DNA of 64,000 bases from Symbiodinium natans (taxonomy: Eukaryota; Sar; Dinophyceae; Suessiales; Symbiodiniaceae), in the NCBI GenBank assembly GCA_905221605.1, contig CAJNDS010002199.1, forward strand, positions 135,001-199,000, in the 5' to 3' direction. How positions within the stretch are numbered: position 1 is the first letter of the stretch; each line of letters opens with the position of its first letter. A program made the position numbers and the translations under genes. Positions 21,632 through 32,300 of this stretch are shown here, piece by piece. The notes under the pieces were generated by a model, which saw only the letters and a program-made list of their open reading frames with translations, was not told the DNA's origin and ran no database searches.

Positions 21632-22001
21632 TTGGATGGTATGGATGAAGGGATGGTTTTTCTCTTTCTGGAGACCGGTGCGCTGGAACAGCCAATGTGC
21701 TGACAATGTGGTGGTTACTATTAAGGGTATGGAAATCCCTGATAGTAGGAGTCAGTAGCTTTTCGCGTAGCGAAGACCACGGTTTGTGGTGGAGAAGGCC
21801 AAGGAGTCTTCAGTGATGAGAGGATCAAGGTGAAAAAAGATTCTCTACGGGTAGTAGGTTAGCCAATGTGCTATAATTCCGTCCTGGAAGACGTTAAACC
21901 ACAATTTGCATTTCAAGCAGCTGGCTGCTGCCGTAATGGCAGTTTTTGGCCAAAAGATCTGCATCTCCAATGTGTCCTAGGAAATCCTAGGACAGGGGGA
22001 G
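21632..22001 (+). other. 3' region of the telomeric LTR element with palindrome and polypurine tract
   Basis: Non-coding. It includes a TTTTCGCG/TAGCGAA hairpin near 21760. A perfect 9-bp stem TGTCCTAGG-AAAT-CCTAGGACA sits at 21973-21994. The purine-rich GGACAGGGGGAG follows directly and abuts the 3' repeat. The palindrome overlaps the presumed polypurine tract. Confidence 0.65.
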
Positions 22002-22288
22002 TGCGGAGCTGCAATTGGTATTGTAGAAAGGAGTTAGTGTTGGAAGTTGGAAGGGTTAATGAACCCGGTAATCGTATTTGGCTCAAGATGGGCTTGAACA
22101 GAAAGCCACAAGTTCAAAAAGTAGTGCCTGGGTTCTTAGGGTTTGGTAAGGGTGTGGATTCCTTCCCCCTTTCCTTCCCCCCTGGGTTGCTCTTATCCGT
22201 GTTCTTGTTTGTTTCTTGGTTCGATCTGGGAAATATAAGTTCAGGGCGATTAGGGGAGTTGATTTCCTTCCTTGGTTGTCCCCCCGTA
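22002..22288 (+). repeat. 3' LTR-like direct repeat (287 bp)
   Basis: Equal in length to the left copy with a handful of substitutions. It retains TTTGGCTCAAG at 22077-22087. The adjoining sequence is CCCTAAA repeat, beginning with the second CCCTA of the target duplication (22289-22293). Confidence 0.85.
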
Positions 22289-22470
22289 CCCTAAACCCTA
22301 AACCCTAAACCCTAAACCCTAAACCCTAAACCCTAAACCCTAAACCCTAAACCCTAAACCCTAAACCCTAAACCCTAAACCCTAAACCCTTAAACCCTAA
22401 ACCCTTAAACCCTAAACCCTAAACCCTAAAGCCTAAAGCCTAAACCCTAAACCCTAAACCCTAAACCCTC
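22289..22470 (-). repeat. Interstitial telomere array 4 (right half of the split array)
   Basis: About 182 bp of CCCTAAA, perfect at first and then with variants (extra T, CCTAAAG) toward the right end. Confidence 0.95.
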
Positions 22471-23036
22471 AAGAGCTTATAAATTGAGCTTGTGTGTTAC
22501 ATCGTGCGTGCCTTCATCACACATACTTTGGGTTTAGTTTTTGGGCAATTTAAGTTTTACGGTTTTACCAGCACATCTGAATTACGCGATATATATATAT
22601 ATCCCACTAAAAATCAAGATTCTAACTATCCTTTTCATTCCTAGAAATATCATCCGTGCCCGAAATATATCAGGAATATTCAAGAAATATTACACAAATC
22701 ATAGAAGAGGCCCGACAAGGCCATGTACGAAGAATCAAAAAATAGAAAAACATTGTGTGGTCCCAAAAATTCAAATATAGATCCTTATTATCACATCTAG
22801 ATTTCTCATGAGCTTGAATTAATAGTAGTCAGCAAAATAGTAAGATTCTAGACCTAGAGATGCGCGGCGCTTTGTGCCATCGACAAGCGTGTGGGGCATC
22901 TCGAGCCGCCGATGTTTCTGCAAAGCATGCGCAAGAGGCTTGTGCTCCCAAAAGCGCCAATTATATGTCTACACGTGACCCTCGATCATGTAGGGCTACG
23001 TCTTTGTGAGGTCTCGATCTGTCCAAGTTGAAGCAC
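22471..23036. other. AT-rich non-coding stretch
   Basis: No ORF with protein-like composition. Contains a short (TA)n run near 22590 and a TATAAATT at 22487. Nothing else recognisable. Confidence 0.5.
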
Positions 23037-24518
23037 TCAATCGCACCTGCAGTACCTATGAGTAACTGTACATTCATTACATGTGACTGGGCGCGGCCAT
23101 TCCCTGCAGTCCTCGCGCTCGGCTGCCAATGGTCGGGCGTCAGTGAGGAAGTCGCCAGTAAGACGTTTGTTGGTCCTCCATTGGATGATGCGCTTGTCTT
23201 TGACCCAGGCATGTGTGGGATCGCTACGTAAGATCTTCGTATATGAACCCACAAACACTTGTTCCAAGCAGTATCGCCAGCGCAAGCCCCTTCGCGATGC
23301 GCAAACAACATCATGAAGATGAGGATGTGGCGGAGGACGCAAGACCTCAGCACGGTCAGATCCGCTCAATCCCGCTTCCAGAAAAGTAGTTGGGTGCGCA
23401 ACGAAGAAAAAGCCCAGCGGAACTGGATCATGGAACAGGGGCATGTGCAGCATCCGGAAGTTGAAATTTCGGATGGGTCTGTTCCCCCCACGCTGCGGCG
23501 TGATGCTGTAGAGGTTATACAAGCATGAGTCAGGACAAGTGAACACGTGCTCGAAGCATGCGTACATACGAATGAAGTTGCAGTCTCGGAGGATTCCAAC
23601 CAATCCCAAATGCCAGCCATACCTTGTCAGATGCAGGAAATTCTCAAGGCACCATCCACGCCGCAAAGCAGACTGACCCCAAGACATACCATCGTCACTT
23701 CGAACGGGGTAAATCGTTCTCTCATATTTCCGCACCATCCAGTCCTCCAGCCGCATCCGTTGCGAACGCAGAGCTTGCAGCTTGTCCTTTAGGCGCTGCC
23801 GGCATTCGCGTCTAGGACAATATCCTTCGTTCGGGCCCCGCATCGCTCCGTGGCAAAACCGACATTTCGGGGAAAACTGCCAATACCACTCTCTGAAGAA
23901 CAGCTGCCGCCTGCGAACGAACTCAGGCGGGAGCACCTCCGACACCAAGCCTTCTTTCACCGCCTTGACGCCGTCGATTTCCCAAATTGGCTTTCGCTGC
24001 AAGCCTACACGCAACAAGTCGTTCCAGTGAAAATGCAAACCGCCAACGTTCCAACCTTTCCAGTGCTTCACTTGTTTCTTCGGAAACGTCAGCATCAGTT
24101 GGGGGTACGCAAAAGTCGAGCCAAATTGGGAAAGTGCTTTGCGCAGGCGCTGCTGAAATCTGTGCTTGGAAAATCTCCGCTTGAAGCTGTCCTTACGTCG
24201 TTGCTTCCTGCGAACCTTCTGGCCCGGTGCTCGATCCAAGTCAAAGAACTCGGGCCCAACAATGGCCATCGCGCTTGCGACGAAGACTTGTTGCAACACA
24301 GGCGACCGCTGAGACTGCCACTTGCGAAGGATTGCTGTAATGCTCCTTCGGCTGCGGGGCTCCTCAAGTGTCCAAGCCAAACCTTTCAAATTGCAGAACA
24401 CACATCGCTCGGCCGGCGGGATGACTCGTGCAGCTCGGCCAGAACCATCCTGCGCGAAGATGCACCTTGAGGACTCTCCGCCAGAGGGGTCTTCGAGCCC
24501 TGCGCAGTAACGTGGCAT
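23037..24518 (-). CDS. Hypothetical Cys-containing protein, 493 aa
   Basis: ATG at 24518 and stop at 23037. I do not recognise the family. Composition is balanced and rich in Trp, Arg and Cys, unlike the repeat-derived frames nearby, which argues for a real or recently real gene. Possible zinc-binding pairs are CVFC near residue 39, CRFCHGAMRGPNEGYCPRREC in the middle (C-x2-C...C-x4-C), and CNECTVTHRYCRC at the extreme C-terminus. Basic Arg/Lys-rich helices (~100-135 and after the middle Cys cluster) suggest nucleic-acid contact. It stands alone between a telomere array and minisatellites, antisense to the LTR element. It may be a fragment of an unrecognised mobile element. Confidence 0.5.
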   Translation of the reverse strand: MPRYCAGLEDPSGGESSRCIFAQDGSGRAARVIPPAERCVFCNLKGLAWTLEEPRSRRSITAILRKWQSQRSPVLQQVFVASAMAIVGPEFFDLDRAPGQKVRRKQRRKDSFKRRFSKHRFQQRLRKALSQFGSTFAYPQLMLTFPKKQVKHWKGWNVGGLHFHWNDLLRVGLQRKPIWEIDGVKAVKEGLVSEVLPPEFVRRRQLFFREWYWQFSPKCRFCHGAMRGPNEGYCPRRECRQRLKDKLQALRSQRMRLEDWMVRKYERTIYPVRSDDGMSWGQSALRRGWCLENFLHLTRYGWHLGLVGILRDCNFIRMYACFEHVFTCPDSCLYNLYSITPQRGGNRPIRNFNFRMLHMPLFHDPVPLGFFFVAHPTTFLEAGLSGSDRAEVLRPPPHPHLHDVVCASRRGLRWRYCLEQVFVGSYTKILRSDPTHAWVKDKRIIQWRTNKRLTGDFLTDARPLAAEREDCREWPRPVTCNECTVTHRYCRCD

Positions 24519-25370
24519 GGGCGGCGGGGGAAGGTGTTTGCAGGAGACGCGGCTCTTGCAGTACGTTCGAGCAAGACGGCGGGCAAGAATTACAAGACAA
24601 TCATCTCAGAGAAGGAGTGAGGCTTCAGCTGAACCATGCAAATGCATGCATCTAGAAAGGCAAGTGTGTGGTAAACAAGCAACAGTCTGCTCAAGCTTAA
24701 GCGTTCGGGCAGCATCTCAACCGACAGATGTGCAAGTAGCCTGGGGCTTGTTCAGGATTTGGGAGCTTCCTCAACCTATGGATAGGGTTTAGCGGTTAAG
24801 GTAAGGTGTAGAAAACAATAACACTGACAATCCTTCGAACCCCACATCCGAACCCTCAATTCCAGAGCAGCACATCTATTACCCTTGCCCCGCCTGAATT
24901 AGGGTCTACTATTTCCCAAGTGGGAGGGCACGCGCCGCCTAAACTGGGATGGCAGCGGAAGGGAAAGCTAGCGCTGTCTGGGCCGCAATCCGCCAAGCGG
25001 GGAGGGTTTAGGAGCTCATGTCATAAGCCCCAAAAACGCTAAAAACCACACTGCTTTGTAGAAGGTGCTTCCGCTGCGCTTCAATCAAGCTCCAAGTAGC
25101 TCGGAACTCTGTGGATGACAGCCTCTGGCGAAGGGGGCCCTGTGCCAAGGCGCGACCTGCTGCAGGGCTTCTCAGATCCGGACTTCCAGCAGAAGCGCAA
25201 GGACCTGCAGTGTGTGCAGTGTAGATGTGCATAGATGGGCTGCCAAGCGGTCAGAAGGCCAGGGTAGGCCATGGGCACGGCGTGGCGTCAGGAGCTGGTT
25301 GCGGCCGTCCGGCCGGTGGCTCAAGCCGTCCGGCAGCTGACCCCCCCCCCTCTCAGATGCTGTCTGGACA
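24519..25370. other. Unassigned sequence
   Basis: Short overlapping frames only, none with convincing composition. One TAGGGTTTAGCGG near 24783 and GTTTAGGAGC near 25007 are isolated telomere-like words. No other structure seen. Confidence 0.4.
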
Positions 25371-25379
25371 ACACAGTGA

Positions 25380-26675
25380 CACGCTCAACCCACCCACAAG
25401 CCCATGACACGCCAAACCCACCCACGAGTGGACAACACCGTGACACGCCCAACCCACCCACAAGCGGACAACACCGTGACACGCCCAACCCACCCACAAG
25501 CGGACAACACCGTGACACGCCCAGCCCACCAACAAGCGGACAACACCGTGACACGTCCTAGCCACCCACAAGCGAACAACATTGTAACACGCCCAACCCA
25601 CCCACAAGCGGACAGCACCGTGACACGCCCAACCCGCCCACAAGCGGACAACACCGTGACACGCCCAACCCATAAGCGGACCACACCTTGACGTGCCCAA
25701 CCCACCCACAAGTGGACAACACCAAGACACACCCAACCCATACAAACGGACAACACCGTGACACGCCCGACCAACCTGCAAGCGGACAACTCCGTGACAT
25801 AACCAACCACCCCACAAGTGGACAACCTCGTGACACTCCCAATCCACCCACAAGCGGACAACACCGTGACACGCCCAGCCCACCCACGAGCGGACAACAC
25901 CGTGACACGCCCAACCCACCCGCAAGCGGACAACACCGTGACACGCCCAACTCACCCATCAGTGGACAACACCGTGACACGCCCAACCCACCCACAGACG
26001 GACAACACCGTGACACACCCAACCGCCCACAAGCAGACAACACAACCCACCCGCAAGCGGACAACACCGTGACACGGCCAACCCACACCCAAGCGGTCAA
26101 CACCGTGACACGCCCACCCCACCCACTTGCGGACAACACCAAGACACAAACAACCACACCCACAAGCGGACACCACCGTGACACTCCCACAAGCGGACAG
26201 CGGACAACACCGTGACACTCTCAACCCACATACTTTAAGTGGACAACTCCGTGACATGTCCAACCCACCCGCAAGCGGACAACACGGTAACACGCCCAGC
26301 CCACCCACAAGCGGACAACACCGTGACACGCCCACCCACAAGCGGACAACAAGACACCCCCAAGCGTACAACACCGTGACACGCCCAACCCACTCCCAAG
26401 CGGACAACACCGTGCCACACCCACCCACCCACAGGCGGACAACACCGTGACACGCCCAACCCACCCACAGACGGACAACACCGTAACACGCCCACCCCCA
26501 CAAGCGTGACACGCCCACCCACAAGCGGACAACGCAACCCACCCCCAAGCGGACAACACCGTAATACGGCCAAGCCACTCCCAAGCGGACAATACCGTGA
26601 CACATCTAACCCACCCACAAGCAGACAACACCGTGACACGCCCAACCCACCCACAGACGGACAACACCGTGACAC
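25380..26675. repeat. 36-bp minisatellite
   Basis: About 36 variable copies of a 36-bp unit (core CACAAGCGGACAACACCGTG, then ACACGCCCAACCCACC). Because 36 is divisible by three, frames stay open on both strands for ~200 codons (plus strand repeats T-R-P-T-H-P-Q-A-D-N-T-V). Copies with deletions cluster toward the right end (26030-26560). Confidence 0.95.
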
Positions 26676-27040
26676 GCGTAGCTGGCAGGACCAGCAAAGA
26701 AGAGTCGAAACATTCACTTCAGTAGCTGGCCGGGCCAGTAAAGAAGAGGCGAAACATTCACGCAAGTAGCTGTCAGGCCAACAAAGTCGTTTCGTGACTT
26801 CACAACTGTCCGACTCTTTCGTTGTTCCCCACAACACTGACCGGTCAGTTTCGTGACTTCACATTGTCCGACTATTTCGTTCTTCCCTACAACATTGCCC
26901 GGTCAATTTCGTGTCTTCACAACTGCCTGACTATTTCGTTGTTCATCGTGACTTCACAACTGTCCGACTGTTTCGTTGTTCCCCACACTGACCGCTCATT
27001 TTCGTGATTTCGCAACTGTCCGACTATTTCAGCCACGTCC
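26676..27040. repeat. Two short tandem repeat families
   Basis: 26677-26790 holds two and a half ~57-bp copies with GTAGCTGGC and GAAACATTCAC. 26790-27040 holds about four ~58-bp copies of a unit with TTCGTGACTTCACAACTGTC and GACTATTTCGTTGTTC. Confidence 0.8.
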
Positions 27041-27104
27041 CCGACTGCACGCTCTGGCATTAGCGCCTCCAACTGAACGTGTACAAATTCATACTGGAAA
27101 AATA

Positions 27105-27150
27105 CCCTAAACACTGAACCCTAAACCCTAAACCCTAAACCCTAAACCCT
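27105..27150 (-). repeat. Short degenerate CCCTAAA block
   Basis: About six units, some degenerate, in the same orientation as arrays 1-4. It is the last block of this orientation in the window. Confidence 0.9.
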
Positions 27151-27157
27151 AGAACCC

Positions 27158-27385
27158 TGAGGGTGTCAGGCAAGGGGGTTGAAGTAAATTGAGCATGGCC
27201 TCCTCTTGCTTTCTTTGTAAGGGTGTCTTGGTCAGGCAAGGGAGTTTAAGTAAATTGAGCATGTGAGTCCTTGGGCCTCCTCTTGCTTTTCTTTGTAAGG
27301 GTGTCTTGGTCAGACAAGGAGGTTTAAGTAAATTGAGCATGTGTGGTCAGGCAAGGAGGTTTAAGTAAATTGAGCATATGAGATC
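27158..27385. repeat. ~75-bp tandem repeat
   Basis: About three and a half copies of a unit containing GTCAGGCAAGG and TTTAAGTAAATTGAGCATG with CCTCCTCTTGC; spacing varies. Confidence 0.8.
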
Positions 27386-28433
27386 TTGGACCTCGTCTTA
27401 TCTTTCTTTCATAATAGAATATCTTGATTGCTTGGATAAAAAAACTTTTCTTCATCTGATGAAATACAACTCGAAGTTTCCTAGATGAGATTCCTTTGAA
27501 GGGTCTGTTTTCAAACGTTTTCTTATAGGATCACATGATGAAGATATTGATCATTCATCTTCCATCAAATTCAATGAAAATTCAATTTCTTTCGGATTTT
27601 CTTCTTTGATATTTCTTTGGATTCATAAATCATTTTTGACGAAGAATCTGATGATTCATATCAATCCTGCCAAATGAAATGAATTTTTGAGATAGCCTTG
27701 ATTCCAATTATTTTTGTCGAAGAATCTGATGATGATTCGTATCATTTCTGCCAAATCAGATATAATTTGAGATTTCTTCGATTCCAGAAATCAAAAGTAT
27801 ATGGCGAAGAATCTGATCATGAGTCGTATCATTTCTGCCAAGCCAGATATAAATGAATCTGATCATGATTCGTATCATTTCTGCTAAACCAGATATGATT
27901 TGAGATTTCTTCGATTCCAGAAATCAAGAAATTATGACGAAGAATCTGACCATGTTTTTTTATCATTTCTGCAAAACCAAATAGAATTCGAGACTTCTTC
28001 ATGTCCAGAAATCAATGTTTTTGCAAAGATGATATGTGAAAAAAAGAGAATGGTCGTCAAATCTATTTTTCGAAGATTCTTCATATATCTTGTATCGAAT
28101 GATGTAAGAATTCATCCCGGAGAGAAATGAATTGAATTTTGGCTGCAAATATTCATATTTATCTGCAAAGATGATATTTCAAAAAAGAAAAGCGTTTTCG
28201 CCAAAATTAATTTTTCGAATTCTTGAGAGATGAACTTTTTAAATATATTTAATGAAAAAGAACGAAGTTACTTGATTTTAGATTTATAGGTTTCTAGATT
28301 TCTAGTATTATAGAAATATTCTCTTTATATTCATTTAAAGGATTTCAGATCGTCAAATCATATGAATTAATACGAATATTTCTCCCAATACTATAATGCC
28401 ATTATTTGAATAATGAATAAGTATAAACGAATA
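27386..28433. repeat. AT-rich region with ~85-bp degenerate repeats
   Basis: At least five diverged copies between 27640 and 28000 of a unit with GAAGAATCTGATCATGATTC, then ATCATTTCTGCCAAACCAGA and GATTTCTTCGATTCCAGAAA. The rest is AT-rich without credible genes. Confidence 0.65.
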
Positions 28434-28469
28434 AATGAACAAATAAATAAATATAAATATAAATATACA

Positions 28470-28504
<35 letters not shown>

Positions 28505-28521
28505 ATATATATATATATATA
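28434..28521. repeat. (AAAT)n / (TA)n microsatellite
   Basis: AAATAAAT runs followed by a (TA)n tract. The minus-strand frame over it is low-complexity. Confidence 0.95.
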
Positions 28522-28689
28522 TGAAATCAGGAAGAAAACCTAAAAAGTCGAACAACATCGCCAAATCGATGAGAGAGCTTTTAATTAGTTGTAATTTAAT
28601 CAAAATAAAAAGTAGAATGCATTTTTTGATTGCTGAATGATATTTATTGACAATGATCAAAAATAGGAAGATCTTTCCCATTTCCTAAA

Positions 28690-29370
28690 ACAATTTGTGT
28701 CGCTTTAGTAACCAAAGCCGGGCGACGCATTTCCTAAATTAGTTAGTCGTTTTGGTGTCCAAAGCCGGGCGACACATTTCCTAAAGTAGTTAGTGTCGTT
28801 TTAATGACCGAAGCCGGGCGACACATTTCCTAAATTAGATAGTCGTTTTTGTGTCCAAAGCCGGGCGACACATTTCCTAAAGTTGTTAGTCGTTTTTGTG
28901 TCCAAAGTCGGGCGACGCATTTCCAACAGTAGTTAGTGTCGTTTTATTGGCCAAAACCGGGCGACACATTTCCTGAATTAGCTAGTCGTTTTAGTATCCA
29001 AGGCCGGGCGACACATTTCCGAAAGTAGTTAGTGTCGTTTTAGTGACCAAAGCCGGGCGACGCATTTCCTAAACTAGATAGTCGTTTTTGTGATCAACAC
29101 CGGGCGACACATTGATGATAGTCGTTTTCATCGCCAAAGACAGGCGACAAATTTCCTAAAGTAGTTAGCCGTCTTAAACCCTGAAGCCCAAGGCCCAAAC
29201 CCTATAGTGTCGTTTTTGTGACCAAAGCCAGGCGACACATTTCCTAAGGTAGTTAGTGTCGTTTTCGCGACACATGTCCTAAAGTAGTTAGTCGTTTTTG
29301 AGACCAAAACCGGGCGACACATATCCTAAAGTTGTTAGTCGTTTTAGTGGCCAAACACGGGCGACAAATC
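28690..29370 (-). repeat. ~49-bp satellite, reverse orientation of the composite satellite core
   Basis: About 14 copies of a ~49-bp unit with GTCGTTTTAGTGACCAAAGC, CGGGCGACACATTTCC and TAAAGTAGTTAGT. Its reverse complement matches the segment GGTCACCGACACTGACTACT ... ATGTGTCGCCCGG found once in each higher-order unit to the right, so the core exists here as a homogeneous tandem array in the opposite direction. Confidence 0.85.
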
Positions 29371-32300
29371 GTACCTCTTCCCATCTTTGACAATCAAGCA
29401 CAAATGGCTGGCAACAAATCGTACTTCTTCCCATCTTTGACAATCAAGCACAAATTGCTGGCGACAAATCGTCCTTCTTCCCATCTTTGACAATCAAGCA
29501 CAATTTGCTGGCAACAAATCGTACACCTTGCCATGCCTCGCATAGATACCGACCCACCGAAGGCCTTACAATTAAGTAAATAATACAAATTTCTTCAAGA
29601 TCGATCTATCTCCAATCCTTTACCCTCGACCCACCGAAGACCTTACAACTACGTAAGCGAACCAAGTTTCCTCAAGATCTATCTTCGATCTCTAAAAATT
29701 TAGGGTTTAGGGTTTAGGGTGTCGGGTTTAGGCTTGCTTTGGTCATCGACACTGACTACTTTAGTAAATGTGTCGCCCGGTTTGGGTCAGCCAAACTGAC
29801 TATTTTTTGCAAATGCTTCACAGTTCAGCGTTTAGGCCTGGTTTTTCGGTTTATGGTTTAGGGTTTAGGGGGCTTAGTTTAGGGCTTCAAGCTTCTAGAA
29901 TTGAGGGTTTAGGGCCCAGGGTCTTAAACAGCAATTGGCGGCAACAAATCGTACTTCTTCCCATTTTGGATAATCAAGCACACATTGGTGGCAACAAATC
30001 GTACTTCTTCCCATGTTTGACAATCAAGCACAAATTGCTGGCAAAAAATCGTACTTCTTCCCATCTTTGACAATCAAGCACAATTGGCTAACAATAAATC
30101 GTACACCTTGCCTCGCATGGATACCGACCCACCGAAGGCCTTACAACTAAGTAAACAATACAAATTTCCTCAAGATCGATCTATCTCCAATCCTTTACCC
30201 TCGAACCACCGAAGACCTTACAACTATGTAAACGACCCAAGTTTCCTCCAGATGTATCTTCGATAATTAAATTCAGGGTTTATGGTTTAGGGTGTCGGGT
30301 TTAGGCTTGCTTTGGTCACCGACACTGACTACTTTACTAAATGTGTCGCCCGGTTTGGGTCAACCAAACTGACTGTTTTTTGCAAAGGCTTCACGGTTTA
30401 GGGTTTAGGCCTGTTTTTTTCGGTTTAGGGTTTAGGGTTTAGGGGGCTTAGTTTAGGGTTTCAAGCTTTTAGAAATCAGGGTTTAGGGCCCAGGGAATTA
30501 AACACCAATTCGTGGCAACAAATCGTACTTTCCCCATCTTTGATAATCAAGCACATATTGGTGGCAACAAATCATACTTCTTCCCATCTGACAATCAAGC
30601 ACAAATTGGCAAGAAATCGTACTTCTTCCCATCTTTGATAATCAAGCACAAATTGCTAGCAACAAACTGTACTTCTTACCATCTTTGATCATCAATCACA
30701 CATTGGTGGCAACAAATTGTACTTCTTCCCATCTTTGATAATCAAGCACACAAAGGCGGCAACAAATCATACTTCTTCCCATCTTTGACATTCCATCATG
30801 ACTTGCTGGCAACAAATCGTATTTCTTCCCATCTTTGATAATCAAGCACAATTTGCTAGCAACAAATCGTACTTCTCCCCATCTTTGAGTAGTAAGCACA
30901 CATTGCTTGCAACAAATCGTACTTCTCCCCATCTTTGAGTAGTAAGCACACATTGCGTGCAACAAATCGTACTTCTTCCCATCTTTGACAATCAAGCACA
31001 AATTGCTGGCAACAAATCGTTCATCTTGCCATGCCTCACATAGATACCGACCCACCGAAGGCCATACAACTAAATAAACAATACAAATTTCTTCAAGATC
31101 GATCTATCTCCAATCCTTTACCCTCGACCCACCGAAGACCTTACAACTACGTAAACGACCCAAGTTTCCTCAAGATCTATCTTCGATATTAAAATTCAGG
31201 GTTTATGGTTTAGGGTGTCGGGTTTAGGCTTGCTTTGGTCACCGACACTGACTACTTTACTAAATGCGTCGCCCAGTTTGGGTCAACCAAACTGACTATT
31301 TTTTGCAAAGGCTTCACGGTTTAGGGTTTAGGCCTGTTTTTGCGGTTTAGGGTTTAGGGTTTAGGGGGCTTAGTTCTGGGTCTCAAGTCTTTAGAATTCA
31401 GGGTTTAGGGCCCAGGGTATTAAACACCAATGGGTGGCAACAAATCGGATCGTACTTCTCCCCATCTTTGGTGATCAAGCACACGTTGGTGGCAACAAAT
31501 CGTACTTTTTCCCATCTTTGACAATCAAGCACAAATTGCTGGCAACAAATCGTACACCTTGCCATGCCTCGCATAGATACCGACCCACCGAAGGCCTTAC
31601 AATTAAGTAAACAATACAAATTTATTCAAGATCGATCTATCTCCAATCCTTTACCCTCGACCCACCGCAGACCTCACAACTACGTAAACGAACCAAGTTT
31701 CCTCAAGATATCACACATTGGTGGCAACAAATCATACTTCTTCCCATCTTTGACAATCAAGCACAAATTGCTGGCAACAAATCGTACTTCTTCCCATCTT
31801 TGACAATCAAGCACTAATTGCTGGCCACAAATCCTACTTCTTACCGTCTTTGACAATCCAGCACAAATTGCTGGCAACAAATCGTACACCTTGCCGTGCC
31901 TCGCATAGATACCGACCCACCGAAGGCCATACAATACAATTCAACAAGACAAATTTCTTCAAGATCGATCTATCTCCAATCCTTCACCCTCGACCCACCG
32001 AAGACCGTACAACGTAAACGACTCAAATTTCCTCAAGATCTATCTTCCACCTTGAATTTCAGAATTTATGGTTTAGGGTGTCGGGTTTAAGCTTGCTTTG
32101 ATCGCCGACACTGATCACTTTACTAAATGTGTCGCCCGGCTCGGGTCAACCAAACTGACTATTTTTGCAAACGCTTCACGGTTTAGGGTTTAGGCCTGTT
32201 TTTTCGGTTTAGGGTTTAGAGTTTAGGGGACTTAGTTTAGGGTGTCAAGTTTTTAGAACTCAGGGTTTAGGGCCCAGGGTATTAAACACGAATTGGTGGC

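Larger units (their letters stand above)
13455..22288 (+). mobile_element. LTR element without RT, carrying a giant CCCH-finger ORF
   Basis: Two 287-bp direct repeats (13455-13741 and 22002-22288, roughly 97% alike by eye) bound an 8,834-bp unit. The flanks are CCCTA on both sides within CCCTAAA repeats, as expected for a 5-bp target-site duplication. A purine-rich GGACAGGGGGAG (21990-22001) abuts the right repeat like a polypurine tract. No protease, integrase, RT or RNase H motif is visible in any frame. The ends are TG...TA rather than TG...CA. I read it as a non-autonomous LTR retrotransposon (Gag-only-like) mobilised by enzymes made elsewhere. Confidence 0.75.

Noticed and set aside
24428-24792. 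Plus-strand ORFs of 62-91 codons
   Set aside because: Partly antisense to the 493-aa gene and without protein-like composition.
25271-26837. ORFs of 175-217 codons over the 36-bp minisatellite
   Set aside because: Open only because the unit is 36 bp; six-frame openness and lack of any start context argue against genes.
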